From Paramacrobiotus metropolitanus (taxonomy: Eukaryota > Tardigrada > Eutardigrada > Parachela > Macrobiotidae), in contig NW_026570472.1 of assembly GCF_019649055.1 (NCBI RefSeq), positions 1 through 64,000 on the forward strand: a stretch of 64,000 bases of DNA. The letters run 5' to 3'. Below the pieces are notes generated by a model. It ran no database searches, was not told the origin of the DNA, and saw nothing but the letters and a program-made list of their open reading frames with translations. This document shows positions 10,127 through 21,681 of this stretch, piece after piece. The position numbers and the translations under genes were made by a program. Numbering within the stretch: position 1 is the first letter of the stretch; each line of letters begins with the position of its first letter.

Positions 10127-12340
10127 CTCCAAAGTACACTACGGCAGAAACGACCGGACACAAAATTACACTCCGGTAGAAACGACTGGACACGAAATTA
10201 CACTCCGGCAGAAACGACCGGACACGAAAGTACACTCCGGCAGAAACGACCGGACACAAAATTACACTCCGGCAGAAACGACTGGACACGAAATTACACT
10301 CCGGCAGAAACGACCGGACACGAAAGTACACTCCGGCAGAAACGACCGGACACAAGATTACACTCCGGCAGAAACGACTGGATACGAAATTACACTCCGG
10401 CAGAAACGACTGGATACGAAATTACACTCCGGCAGAAACGACCGGACACCAAATTATACTCCGGCAGAAACGACCGGACACGAAATTACACTCCGGCAGA
10501 AACGACTGGACACGAAATTACACTCCGGCAGAAACGACCGGACACGAAAGTACACTCCGGCAGAAACGACCGGACACAAAATTACACTCCGGCAGAAATG
10601 ACTGGATACGAAATTACACTCTGGCAGAAACGACCGGACACCAAAATATACTCCGGCAGAAATGACTGGATACGAAATTACACTCCGGCAGAAACGCCCG
10701 GACACAAAATTACACTCCGGCAGAAACGCATGGATACGAAATTACACTCCGGCAGAAACGACTGGATACGAAATTACACTCCGGCAGAAACGACTGGACA
10801 CGAAATTACACTCCGGCAGAAACGACCGGACACGAAAGTACACTCCGGCAGAAACGACCGGACACAAAATTACACTCCGGCAGAAACGCATGGATACGAA
10901 ATTACACTCCGGCAGAAACGACCGGACACGAAATTAAACTCCGGCCAAAGCGACCGAATAAAAAATTACACTCCGGCAGAAACGAATGGACACGAAATTA
11001 CACTCATGCAGAAACGACTGGACACGAAATTACACTCCGGCAGAAACGACCGGACACGAAAGTAAACTCCGGCAGAAACGACCGGACACAAAATTACACT
11101 CCGGCAGAAACGCATGGATACGAAATTACACTCCGGCAGAAACGCCCGGACACAAAATTACACTCCGGCAGAAACGCATGGATACGAAATTACACTCCGG
11201 CAGAAACGACTGGATACGAAATTACACTCCGGCAGAAACGACTGGACACGAAAATACACTCCGGCAGAAACGACCGGACACGACATACACTCCGGCAGAA
11301 ACGAACGGCCGCGAATGTAAACTCCGGCAGAAACGACTGGACACGAAATTACACTCCGGCCAAAGCGACAGAATACAAAATTACACTTCGGCAGAAACGA
11401 CAGGACACGAAATTATACTCCGGCAGAAACGACCGGACACGAAATTACACTCCGGCCAAAGCGACCGAATAAAAAATTACACTCCGGCAGAAACGAATGG
11501 ACACGAAATTACACTCATGCAGAAACGACTGGACACGAAATTACACTCCGGCAGAAACGACCGGACACGAAAGTAAACTCCGGCAGAAACGACCGGACAC
11601 AAAATTACACTCCGGCAGAAACGCATGGATACGAAATTACACTCCGGCAGAAACGCCCGGACACAAAATTACACTCCGGCAGAAACGCATGGATACGAAA
11701 TTACACTCCGGCAGAAACGACTGGATACGAAATTACACTCCGGCAGAAACGACTGGACACGAAATTACACTCCGGCAGAAACGACCGGACACGAAAGTAA
11801 GCTCCAGCAGAAACGACCGGACACAAAATTACACTCCGGCAGAAACGCATGGATACGAAATTACACTCCGGCAGAAACGACTGGATACGAAATTACACTC
11901 CGGCAGAAACGACTGGACACGAAAATACACTCCGGCAGAAACGACCGGACACGACATACACTCCGGCAGAAACGAACGGCCGCGAAAGTAAACTCCGGCA
12001 GAAACGACTGGACACGAAATTACACTCCGGCCAAAGCGACAGAATACAAAATTACACTCCGGCAGAAACGACAGGACACGAAATTACACTCCGGCAGAAA
12101 CGACCGGACACTAAAGTAAACTCCGGCAGAAACGACCGGACACAAAATTACACTCCGGCAGGAACGACTGGATACGAAATTACACTCGGCAGAAACGACC
12201 GGACACCAAATTATACTCCGGCAGAAACGACCGGACACAAAATTACACTCCGGCAGAAACGACTGGATACAAAATTACACTCTGGCAGAAACGACCGGAC
12301 ACGAAAGTACACTCCGGCAGAAACGACCGGACACGAATTT
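10127..12340. repeat. 32-bp tandem minisatellite, about 70 units
   Basis: The unit is ACTCCGGCAGAAACGACCGG followed by ACACGAAATTAC, 32 bp, repeated over about 2.2 kb with point variants at a few fixed positions (accgg/actgg/gcatgg, acac/atac, gaaatt/gaaagt/aaaatt). Rare variants recur at long range. GGCCAAAGCGACCGAATAAA occurs at 10944 and 11455, 511 bp apart (16 units minus 1 bp). A CCAAAGCGACAG variant occurs at 11356 and 12027, 671 bp apart (21 units minus 1 bp). Blocks of units were therefore duplicated after the array formed. Because 32 is not a multiple of 3, all three frames cycle through the same 32-residue period with no stops. The long open frames here are a by-product and probably not genes. 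Confidence 0.9.
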
Positions 12341-12394
12341 GCATTCATTCGTTTTGTTTGCGACTGAAAGATCGAAAAAAACTGGTGTGGCAAA

Positions 12395-12500
12395 ATTTAC
12401 GGCGGTCGTTTTGGCGGCCCCCGGTCGTTTCGGACGGTTTAGAGGCTGAAACGACCGGCGGTCGTCTCAGACGACCGGTCGTTTTGGACGGTTACAGCGT
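12395..12500. repeat. inverted cluster of the minisatellite core word
   Basis: Directly right of the array, the core word GAAACGACCGG and its complement (CCGGTCGTTT, GGTCGTTTTGG, CGGTCGTTTCGGACGG) occur several times in alternating orientation within about 100 bp. This forms near-palindromic sequence. It looks like the source or boundary of the array, and it overlaps the 3' end of the copy 2 coiled-coil gene. Confidence 0.6.
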
Positions 12501-15167
12501 TCGCCGGCGGTCTAAGTCCCATGCCAGATCCGGTTGCCGGGGCTCGGGGGTTCGAGCCTCGGGCAAAATCTTGTCCGGTTGAGGTTGATGCTACGGGCCT
12601 GGTTCCGGTTGAGAACATCGTCGTTGTGGATGGTCCTCCGTAGGCCGTAGTTGTTGTGGTGGTAGAGTGGGTCGGTACATTGGGGGTGGCCGTCGAAGTG
12701 TTTCGCTCCGGCTCCGGGGCTGACGGTACCACCGGCGCCCTCGGTTCGGGTCCTACCGATGGTTCAGCCCGAAGCATTCCGACCTGGTAAGTCTGTCCCG
12801 CGAGAGCCCCCGTTTGACCTGTTGGGTTCAGCAGGGGGTTGTCTCGGCGCAGGTAGTCATCAATCTGCTGACATTTATCCTGCTCTTGGGTGGTCCGGTG
12901 GGATGGGGGTTGCTCCGTCATGGAGTCCTCGAGGTAAGTCTTCTGTTCCTTCAGGCATGCGACCTCAATGCCCAGGTTTTCTCGTTCCTGGTACAACTGG
13001 TTGTACTTATCGCCAAGGTCGTTGTATCGGTTGGATAGGTCGATGCCGAAGCTGTAGAGCTCCTGTTGGTACTTTAGGAGACGGTCCTTGCCCATCTCCC
13101 ACTGGGTCTTCTCGGACTCGAGCTGTGTGATCCGGGCTCGTTAAGCCTCGATAACTGCGAGATTCTCAGTACAAGCCTGTTCGAACCGGGCTGTCTCATT
13201 CTGGAGGTGGGTGGTGAGGGCAAAAATCTGCTGGCCGAGTTGGGCCTGGCATAGCCAAAGGTCTACGGCCACACCCTCCGGGTCGTTCTGATTGTGCCGG
13301 AGGTTCTCATAGGCTGTCCGTAGGAAATCGAATTCCGCCTGGAGCTCGTCAATCTCTCCCTCCAGGCCGATAATGCCCTGCTTGAGATGGTGGTTCTCTT
13401 CACGGTATTCGTCTACTCGGCTGAACATGTTTTGAAGTTCGGCTGAGCCAGCCTCGGAGTAGCCGAGGGCCGGTAACCGCTGCTCCAAGTCCTAGCGCAG
13501 GGTAGCCACTTCGGCCCGAGACTGCTCCAGCATGTCCTGGAGTCTGGTGACTTCAGCTTGGTCATGGCGGCAGGGCTCCTCAGTTACTTGCAACTGGGCC
13601 TCTAACCGTTCGATCTCCTGGGTGAGGTCGTCGATGACGGTGTTCGCACGTTCAAGTTCGTCAGTGAGCCTCTTGCGCTCCTGCTTATGCGAAGCAACCG
13701 TCTGGGACAAAACATTCTCCGTCGATTCGACGATGTTCTGCCCGGCCAAGAGCTGGTTTTGCATCTCATAGATCCGTTGACGGAGGACTTGTGGGTTGTC
13801 AATCTTCTCCGGAGGGGTCTTTGTCAGGTACCGCCGAGGTGTATAGTCCGAGGCTCCGGTATGCGAGCCTGAGTACTGCTTCGGTGACGGGAACCTGAAG
13901 CCCTTCCTGCTGTCCGGACGCTCGGTCACCTGATTGGGTAACACAGTTGCGTCGAACACATCGTCAGTCGGTGATGGAGTTTTGTCAGCCCCGAGGCCCG
14001 AGGGTTCAAACAGCGGTGGTGTGGCCGGAAGGTCCGAGGTTGGCTTTGCAACCTTCGGTGAAGCCGATTTCGACTTGCGATCGTCCTGTAAGGCTTCAAT
14101 CCGGCTGGCTCGGGTCAGCGTAGGTTCACTGCCGGGGGTTTTGGGTTTCGGGGATGACGGTCCGCCAGCCGAAGTTAAGTTAACCTCGGTAACCGAACCC
14201 TCAACCTCGTCTACGGAGGTTGCAACCGACGAAATCCGGAATTTGACCGGGGAAACGGCTTTCTTAGCCGAGGAGGTGGGGGTTGCCGGTCGGGTTTTGG
14301 ATGTTCCGACCTGTTGGGTCGGAATCCGGGCCCCGGTGTTGGGGGTCCGAGCCTCGGAGTCCGAGGCTCTAGCCGCCTGCACCCTTCCTGCCGGTGATTT
14401 CGATGTCCCCGAGGTCGGCTTCGGGGACTTCGAAGTCCGAGTTGGGGTCCCAATGAGGGTCCTCGGGTCCGGTGAGGTCGCCTTCGGAGTCCCGGAGGGT
14501 CGTCTCGGGTCCGGCGATGCCGATTTCCGGCTGTTGTCCGAAGATTTGGAGTTATTGCCCGTTGGGGGCTTTGAGCCCGGGTCGGTGGGGACTTAGTCGG
14601 TGAGCCCGCCTTGTGGGTCACCCCCCGGGTCGGTGATGCCGTACCCTTCATTTGGCTCGGGCTCATCTGGCCTTGCCTCGACTTTGGTCCAGCCATGCCG
14701 CCCTGTTGGGGCAGCACAGGGTCACCCATGTCTGGTGACACCTCGGAGCTACTTAGCGCCGGGCTCGAGGCTCCATTGTCCGGGGTGATGGCCGGGAGGA
14801 AGACCGGCGAGGCACCTATTGGGTGCACAAGTCCAGCCGCAGGCTCGGGGTTCGCATTTCGACCTATTGGGCCGTGCAAAACCTCCGGTTCAGCCTGTGG
14901 TTGCTCGAGGAAAGCCCGGTCGTGTTCGTCCTCGAAGCTATCCTCCGGCGATTGGGTGAAGTTGTTCGCCTGGATCCGCTGGTCTCGCTTCTCCTTGGCT
15001 GACTTGGTCGATTGGTTCGACTTGCCGGACTTATTCGATCGGTTGGAGTCCGACGAGTGAGGCTCACTACCCGGGCCGGCATGACGGAAGGTATACCCGC
15101 CTGCGTTGTCACGTCGGGCGTAGCCTTGATTGAACTTCCGTTCGTATGGATTCTGACGACCGGACAT
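12439..15167 (-). pseudogene. disordered/coiled-coil protein, copy 2 (frameshift and two stops)
   Basis: The frame starts at 15167 with MSGRQNPYERKFNQGYARRD and a Ser/Pro-rich disordered region. Near 14580-14600 the sensible reading switches frame; after it GNNSKSSDNSRKSASPD follows. The new frame continues to 12439 but is cut by in-frame stops at 13492-13494 and 13141-13143. All three pieces are in one phase and together form a long coiled coil (LTDELERANTVIDDLTQEIE, HHLKQGIIGLEGEIDELQ, YNDLGDKYNQLYQERENL) followed by a Thr/Ser/Pro-rich tail. The layout matches copy 1 at 1-1505. The DNA is strongly biased to CCGAGG, TCCGAG and CGGTCC words. The product is unrecognised; it may be Gag-like or a structural protein. 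Confidence 0.55.
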
Positions 15168-15289
15168 CTTCGGAGATAGCTCTATTGGAGCTATGAAGTA
15201 GCCTCCGGGTTGACCCTTCGGCCAAGAAGTCGGACTATCCCTATTGGGGACTTGTCCGATGTTGATGAGGCTTTTTGCCTGTTGAAGGT

Positions 15290-15360
15290 CCGAGGGTCCG
15301 GTGGAGGGGAGGGGGGGGGGCTGGGGTCCGGTGGGGGGGCAGAGGTCCGGTGGGGTGTGG
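15290..15360. repeat. G-rich GGTCCGGTGG tract
   Basis: A run of ten G residues lies within repeated GGGGTCCGGTGG words just 5' of the copy 2 gene. Its G-run spacing could form a G-quadruplex on the plus strand. The words resemble the codon bias of the neighbouring gene and may be an extension of it. Confidence 0.5.
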
Positions 15361-15399
15361 AGTGATGGTTTGGGTGTGCTTGTACTACTTGCAACTCAG

Positions 15400-16080
15400 T
15401 ACTGTTGTCAATACAGGGTACAGCTTACGTACGTCCTATACTACTGTACAGATACTGCCTGACCATAAGATTAATATTTACTTTCCTTGCTATTTTTTGC
15501 AGCTCTTCAGCATTTTTCAGAGAGACTTCGTGATTAGCGGTTGATCAACACCAGTCAAACATCTGCCATCTAATCTACCAGTCTTTAATCGGACAAAACT
15601 GTTCACTGTATTTCTTTCTTGAACACTCTACTTCATAAACGAGGAAAAGATTTCAAGCAACAAAGCACGAGTCAATAAATTTTGTACCCGGCCGATTAAG
15701 TATTAAGCCACGAAAATTACGCGTGGCAGCTAACCTAACTATCCAGGGTTGTCATAATAACAGCAATTGTAGGGTACTGTTAGTCGCACCTCTCGGCAAT
15801 TCCCTGCTATGTTTCCACCGAATTATTTACAGAAAGCTTTATAAGGAAAATATGAGAGAAAAAGCGGTGGCTAACGCATTATTCCGCGAATTTTTTAACA
15901 TCATATATTTTTGTGATTATTCAGCTGCAATACATGGTGTTTAAGTTTGGCTTGAACTCTTTCTGTGATGCCTGATGCGTTCTTCGCTTTACGTCAAATC
16001 TAATGCCGCGTAAAACAAGAATATTGAGAATTCAGCTGTTGTACACCAGTGTTCGGCCTGCAAATTGTATTTAAAGCTAA
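15400..16080. other. intergenic, nothing seen
   Basis: AT-rich sequence. No exon with splice support, no repeat and no RNA gene were recognised. Confidence 0.4.
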
Positions 16081-16585
16081 TGGTATAGGTCAATTGCATT
16101 TGGGTAACCGATGCGCGTCGGGTAAGGGAGAAACGCGTAAAAATCTATCCATGACTCAGCGAAAAAATTATCGTCCAATCGTAAGTCGAGTACGCTTCCC
16201 TGGCAAGAAAGAAACTGAACAGCGGAAAAACTGAAGTGAAACTGAAAAATTTATTTTCGATGCTTTAATGTGGTGCTACGTCAAAAAAGTTGATTCTGAG
16301 TTTAGAAGTGTGAATCTGGGTCGCCGAATGCACTTTTGGTTCAAACAAACAAAAATTTTGTTGATCTGGGCAGGAGAGTTACGAACTACTCGTAGTTTGG
16401 GTAACGGTTGCGCTTCGACGTCGAAGCGCAACGGTTACGCGGACGGGTAAGCTGAAAACCCATCCCAGAATTCTGGTTTGCCAATCAAATCGTTTACCTG
16501 CTTACGCGCCGTGACGTCATGTTTTTTTACCCGACTGCCGCTTGCGCGTCGCGTAAGACTTACACAGAGCAATTGACCTATACCA
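16081..16585. mobile_element. foldback MITE with TGGTATAGG ends
   Basis: The terminal inverted repeats are TGGTATAGGTCAATTGC (16081-16097) and its complement (16569-16585). Inner parts are also partly complementary. A near-perfect palindrome centred at about 16422 has the core TTGCGCTTCGACGTCGAAGC. There is no coding sequence. The target duplication is unclear; the flanks are TAA and ATAA. Confidence 0.7.
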
Positions 16586-16589
16586 ATAA

Positions 16590-17815
16590 TTGCTATGGTC
16601 CTCATGGGTTAAAAAGCCTCCTGATTCGTTAGGCCTTTATATGTACATTGTCCTGATAATCGGAAACAGATTATGATGCTCATATAACGCTTCTGCTGGT
16701 ATCAATTATTTTGTAAATAGGATATTAAGTAATGCTCGCGTGAGCCCTTGCTTTTATTGCAGTAGAGAAATACTGTATCATAAAAGCTCGGAAAATGTGA
16801 TTACCTAAGTGTGCACATTAAAGTAACACCAACAAAATTTTGTTTTTAATCGGCATCAGCCAGGACGCATAACAATACACCAGCGCGAGTTAACGCTTAG
16901 TAAAAGATAAGATAAAGATAAAGCGATAAAAATATACAGTTTTAAACATTAAAAAAACATAAGAATAATTGAAGATTTCGTGTGTTCGGTGAATGCCGAC
17001 GCACAACTTCGTCCTATCGTCAACTCAGGTGGGCGCTATTTTCAACAAAGAGCCAGCTGTAGCGGGTAAACTCAGCCGGTAAAGCGCTATTCAGTGTTCA
17101 TTGAATAGTCTGAAATAACTTAACGGTAAGAGCGTAGTCTGCATTTCACTGGATCGCATGAAAAATATTCGTGTTAGTCGCGCGGTCTTTACAGAGTACT
17201 CTGTTAGTTACCTGCAAATGCACTATTTGCATGACTAGTTGAAGCTGGCCAAGCGTAATTTGGCATAATTTATGGTTAAACAAAAAAAAAACAACCGTGG
17301 GAAGTACTTCACGTTCCAGTGCTCCATAGTGCATGGCCTTCGTAGTACCTTATACACTTTTCTAAAAAGCCAACGAGAATTCGCAGCATACCAGCACCAA
17401 CCAGGCACCAGCCATAAATTAACCGATCTTTAATCCGATGAAGCCGTACGCTCACCTTATGTTCATAACTATACTTTTTAAACGAAGAAAACAGCTGAAT
17501 GCAATATACAGTGCAGCATAAATCTTGAGTACTCCCGATTAATCACCAATAATTAGCACGCAGCTATTATCAAAAACTTCCGACTCTGCGAACATTATTA
17601 GCAATTGTAGGTTACTGCCAGTGGTGCCCCGCGGAAGTTGTCTTCAGCAATTTCATGATGTTCACCGAAACTTCCATAAAAGTAATGGTTTGCGCCACTT
17701 ACCTATCCATTATTCTGCGAAGTGATTTTTCCTTTGATTTGTTCGTGGTAATTTTGCGAAACTTATTGCTGCTCTTCGAAAATTTTGTCTCTACTTAATC
17801 GATTTTCTAATTTTT
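16590..17815. other. intergenic, nothing seen
   Basis: AT-rich sequence. No supported gene. It ends in a pyrimidine tract and AG directly before the small gene at 17832, which could be a 5' UTR intron acceptor. Confidence 0.4.
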
Positions 17816-17831
17816 TTTCCGTCTCAGCATC

Positions 17832-18183
17832 ATGGCTCTCTTTCAACCGGACAGCAAAATTCATGCATATGAATTTTCGAATACCTTCCATGACGATCTG
17901 GCGGTTATAATGCAGGAACAGCTACGGAAATACAACCAAAAGGTAAGCAAATGTTTGCCGGGTGAGTTTTCTGAACAACATTCTCGCAATAAATAGTTAT
18001 GACCTTTTGCAGCAAGACTCGGTATATGCATCCAATGCTCAGTTTTTAACATGCGACGGTACAACGAAAGCATCTTACAAACCGGCGTCCACCGGGAAAT
18101 GTGCTGGAGAGAACAACAATTCCTATGGCAAAGTGGGGTTCGAATTTTCCCAGAAAGAACATCGAATCGAGGATCCTCTGTAA
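17832..18183 (+). CDS. small two-exon protein of unknown function
   Basis: The ATG at 17832 follows TTTTTTCCGTCTCAG|CATC, a strong acceptor, so a 5' UTR intron is likely. Exon 1 is 17832-17942 (37 codons, MALFQPDSKIHAYEF ... QLRKYNQK) with donor AAAG|GTAAGC in phase 0. Exon 2 is 18013-18183 after CTTTTGCAG, in phase 0 (QDSVYASNAQFL ... YGKVGFEFSQKE), ending in TAA. The total is 93 residues. There is no signal peptide or membrane helix. A Gly/Ser/Asn-rich middle (KASYKPASTGKCAGENNNS) follows a helical N-terminus. I do not recognise the family. Splice sites and codon content make it a credible host gene. Confidence 0.55.
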
Positions 18184-18189
18184 GAAAAG

Positions 18190-19045
18190 ATACTGTATTT
18201 AAATTATCGAATTGTGAATTATGCCTCCTTTATGGAGAAACACACGGCTGTAGCGCCCACCCGAAGTGCTCAAATATTGTGTTTCAGAGCACCAGAGTCC
18301 CTGGATAACATGACATGCTCTTTAGGTTAGATCTTTCTCTGATCGATTGTCCGCCGAACGAAGCGAGGCTTAATGGGATGAAGGTGGACAGCGGCAGACC
18401 TCCTGCCGCGCCAGCAGCCTAATTGTGTGCGTAATCTTAGCTGCTAGTATACTACGTGGCCCCAAAGCGCTTTCATGTTATAATATCCAGTTAGTCCAAG
18501 GCAGATTTTTGTGAATATGTTTTGCTTAAGCTCTTTCGTGATGCCTAAAGCGTTCTTCGCTATACCGGAATGCTGTACAGTTGCCGTACAATTTCGAAAA
18601 GCTTGTCATGTGCAAGCTACTTATTAATTTTACGTAACACAATCTCATCACAAAACTCGCAGACTAATGTAAGGGGGAATATTCCCTGAAAATTATTGCT
18701 CTTGGTTCAAACAAGCGGATTGTGCCACTCTAGGCATGCTTCAGCTGAAATCAGGATTTCATCTAAAAGTGACGGTGGATATAAACATAAAATTAATGAA
18801 TTATGCAAATATTTCCAATTCCGCTGCTTAGAGGAAATATCCCGGTACATGGTGTCGAAAATGGGACACATGCACTAAAACTTCCGCTTTCGCGCAATCC
18901 GAATCAATTTTTTGTAATACTTTATGTCATTCTAAAGCTAAATTATTTCTGTACATTGTTCTGAAAACCGTTTGCAAGCGCAGCATCCGGTGGCCGAGAT
19001 ATGGCGTACCAAAATGGATGAAAAGTTAAAATGCATTGTTGTGTA
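18190..19045. other. intergenic, nothing seen
   Basis: No exon with splice support or repeat structure was found. It probably includes the 3' UTR of the small gene. Confidence 0.4.
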
Positions 19046-19049
19046 TCAA

Positions 19050-19310
19050 AAGTCTGATTATAACCCCGATATTTTTGGAACTTTGCTATAAAAGACACAT
19101 GGCCATAAAGTCGAGTGAATCAATATAATTATAGTAATATCCATAGCATTCTTTCCCGATTTTAAAAATTAATGGTTTTCAAAAATTTTAAAATTCATTT
19201 TAAAATTTTGAGAAAATGCTATGAACCTGAAAATGGTTCATTTTCGACTCTATGGCCATGTGTCTATTACAGCAGAGTTTCAAGAGCGTCGGGTAATAAC
19301 CACAGGTATA
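19050..19310. repeat. imperfect palindrome (foldback element)
   Basis: The arm around AAAGACACATGGCCATAAAG (19090) is the inverse of the arm ending CTATGGCCATGTGTCTATTA (19252-19271). Complementarity continues outward for about 30 more bases. The core is AT-rich (AAAATTTTAAAATTC). Non-coding. Confidence 0.6.
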
Positions 19311-19394
19311 TCCACCTATGGCTACCAATCCAAAAATTAGACTTAACATTTTTCGCTACGTATCCCTAGTATTCCCACATTTTCAGGCGGTATT

Positions 19395-19625
19395 TTTGTT
19401 TGTTTTGCCTGTGTTCCAGCTTATTCGCCCCATATCCATTAAATGTCTCTCTGCAGCGGGCCCTATACCAGAATTCTTGCGTGTTTTGCCTGTATTCTTC
19501 CATGTTTTCTTATTCTATACTGGTGAAATACGCGGAATACAGGACCCGCTGCAGTTAGACTCTCATGGATACGGAGCGCATAAGGCGGAATACAGGCAGA
19601 ACACGAACGAATGCCGGCAGAATAC
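19395..19625. repeat. second imperfect palindrome
   Basis: TTTTGCCTGTGTTCC and CTGCAGCGGGCCCTATACC on the left are mirrored by GGACCCGCTGCAG and GGAATACAGGCAGAACAC on the right, with the centre near 19512. Non-coding foldback. The neighbouring 19700-19735 contains several overlapping CTAGATAT/ATCTAGAT words. Confidence 0.6.
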
Positions 19626-19739
19626 GTATGAATACCATGAATACGTATCGAAAATAAAGGGTCGAATTTTTGGAGACGTACGAAATCGTCCATATAATAT
19701 CTAGATATGGCATCTAGATATATCTAGATCTAGACAGAT

Positions 19740-21040
19740 TGCCAGGCAGCGTTAGAAAACATTCTGTTCAACTGGGTTGCCTACTCTTGGCTGTGCTCAA
19801 GTGATGAGTGCTGAAATGTGTTGAATGATAAGAGCTGCGCAGCTCTGAGTTTAACCAATGTTATGTGAATAATCCAATAAAACAATACTTCTCTGATGTA
19901 AGCGATATTTGAATTTTTTTCTTCTACTCCAGAGAATGGTAATTATTTTTAATGCAAAATTACTTGGACTATAAAATTACGTAGTAACGTAGATAATAAG
20001 CTAGAATAATTCCTAAAGCGTCGGTAGGAAGTTTAAGTTCGAAACATCTGTTAGTGGATTTCACTAAATTTTGGTGTGATCTGATCATCCGGTTTCTTGA
20101 CCGACCACATGTAATAGGTTGGCGCAGCTCTTTACGGTCAATTAAAATAACAAACACAAATCCGATCCCCGAAACAGTGACGTGGCATTCGGTAATTCAA
20201 TTAGTGTAATGACTTACTTTTCCATTTTGATACTGATTTATTTCAGTTAGCGTAAATTTGCGCTGGCGTATTGTTATATAAGTATCCTGACTGATGCCCA
20301 CTAAAAGCATCAGGACTGGAATATTTTTAAAATAGCAAAATTGGGATTTTGGGTTCAGGACGCTTTCCAACTTCACCCATTTTTGGAAATTAATTTACTT
20401 GCAAAAAACCAATGTACCATTCCACAGGCTTACTGTCGGTTTGTAAACTAGCCGGCGACTTCATTTAGCCACCCGGTATACCAAAAACACAAGTCAGCGT
20501 AAAATCCTTCAGAGACCCTTATTAAAAAAAATTTGTTTGAATTCCGCTTTTTTTACCCGACTGATTGGTCATTGTGCATGCAGATAAGAAACAGCAACCA
20601 TAAACCGGTAAAGAAAAAGCAACAACTATTTGTTGTCATTAAAACAACAATTATTTCTAAAGTTAAATAAAACACTTTTTACCTGGTCTGGTTACCGATT
20701 TCCTTGTAAGGTCTAGGCTTGAATCACAATAAATAAAATTTAGTTATTGTGCTTCAAACAAAGACTTAATCTTTCTATAAGCATACTGCGAGCGCCACCG
20801 CTGCAGTGATCGTAAATTTGTAATGATTGCCATCGGTGGCGAATGACGTTAAATCAGCGATGATATCAGTGTAGGATTTTGTTGCTCCAACAACATGGGA
20901 CATCTTTGTCCATCGTACGGTTGAGGTGCATCAAAAGGCTGCTGATCTTATTTAAATTTACCAGCGTAAGCTGGTCGTTACACGTGGAACAACTTGGAGA
21001 CACTCTCATTACGCGTAATGACTAATCATCACACCTTCTT
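19740..21040. other. intergenic, nothing seen
   Basis: AT-rich. No supported gene or clear repeat. Confidence 0.4.
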
Positions 21041-21049
21041 TACTCGCAA

Positions 21050-21165
21050 TGACAGTTTTCCACGGACGCAGATAGCGCAACAACAATTAATGACAAAAAA
21101 AACACGTTTGCAAAATCGTTTCTTGGGAAAGCCGACGCAGTACGTTGCTTTAGGTCCATGGTGAT
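21050..21165 (-). CDS. possible first exon encoding a signal peptide
   Basis: An ATG near 21159 opens MDLKQRTASAFPRNDF followed by a hydrophobic stretch (VFFLSLIVVALSAS) and ENCHCE. The sequence then offers a GTAAAG donor before a stop. This is the shape of a signal-peptide exon of a secreted or membrane protein. I could not find a convincing second exon, so it may be chance. An upstream in-frame ATG at 21246 also exists. Confidence 0.2.
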
Positions 21166-21169
21166 GGAG

Positions 21170-21680
21170 CATGTGCGGGTCTGCGTTCTGCAGTCCCGGC
21201 GCCGCGTTCGATCGGAATGAAAGTTAGACATGCCACAGCAACGCATGTAGTGGGCGGGAAACTTGGATACTGTGTAGTCCGCTTAACAGACCGGAAACGG
21301 ATCGATTAAGTGCAGTGCGCTGCAGTAGCGGCATTTGTCTGGCGGCAGTGGGCTATTTCAGGATACGAAGACACTGCGAAAAATTTAAATTCTTGAGTTT
21401 CGCCGACAACCATTCCACGGCGCACGCCCCACTGATGACGCTGATGCCAACCATCTACATATCATGTGGAGTTATCTAATGGACGAATGTTTTGTACAAA
21501 TGCGCTATTGCAGTGCCTCTAACCTAAGGTCCCAAGTATAATTATATTTTGGTACTCCTAATGTAAATAATATTACTGTATCTTTAAGGTGACTGCTATG
21601 TGCTACACAAACGGCGCACACATAATTGGCTTTGCGCCCCAAATTTCCGTGCGTTGAAGCATTTTTTATTGGTTACCCTT
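21170..21680. other. intergenic, nothing seen
   Basis: No coding or repeat signal was recognised beyond the candidate exon to its left. Confidence 0.35.
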
Positions 21681-21681
21681 A

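Noticed and set aside
10127-12340. CRISPR-like array
   Set aside because: Units are contiguous 32-bp tandem copies with no unique spacers, and the genome is eukaryotic.
10071-12367. Many long overlapping open frames (up to 196 codons) in the minisatellite, both strands
   Set aside because: They follow from a stop-free 32-bp unit read in rotating frames. They end exactly where the array ends and have no splice or start context.
13934-14596. Plus-strand 220-codon frame opposite the coiled-coil gene
   Set aside because: It is a mirror frame created by the strong CCGAGG/CGGTCC word bias of copy 2; the minus strand has the coherent coiled coil.
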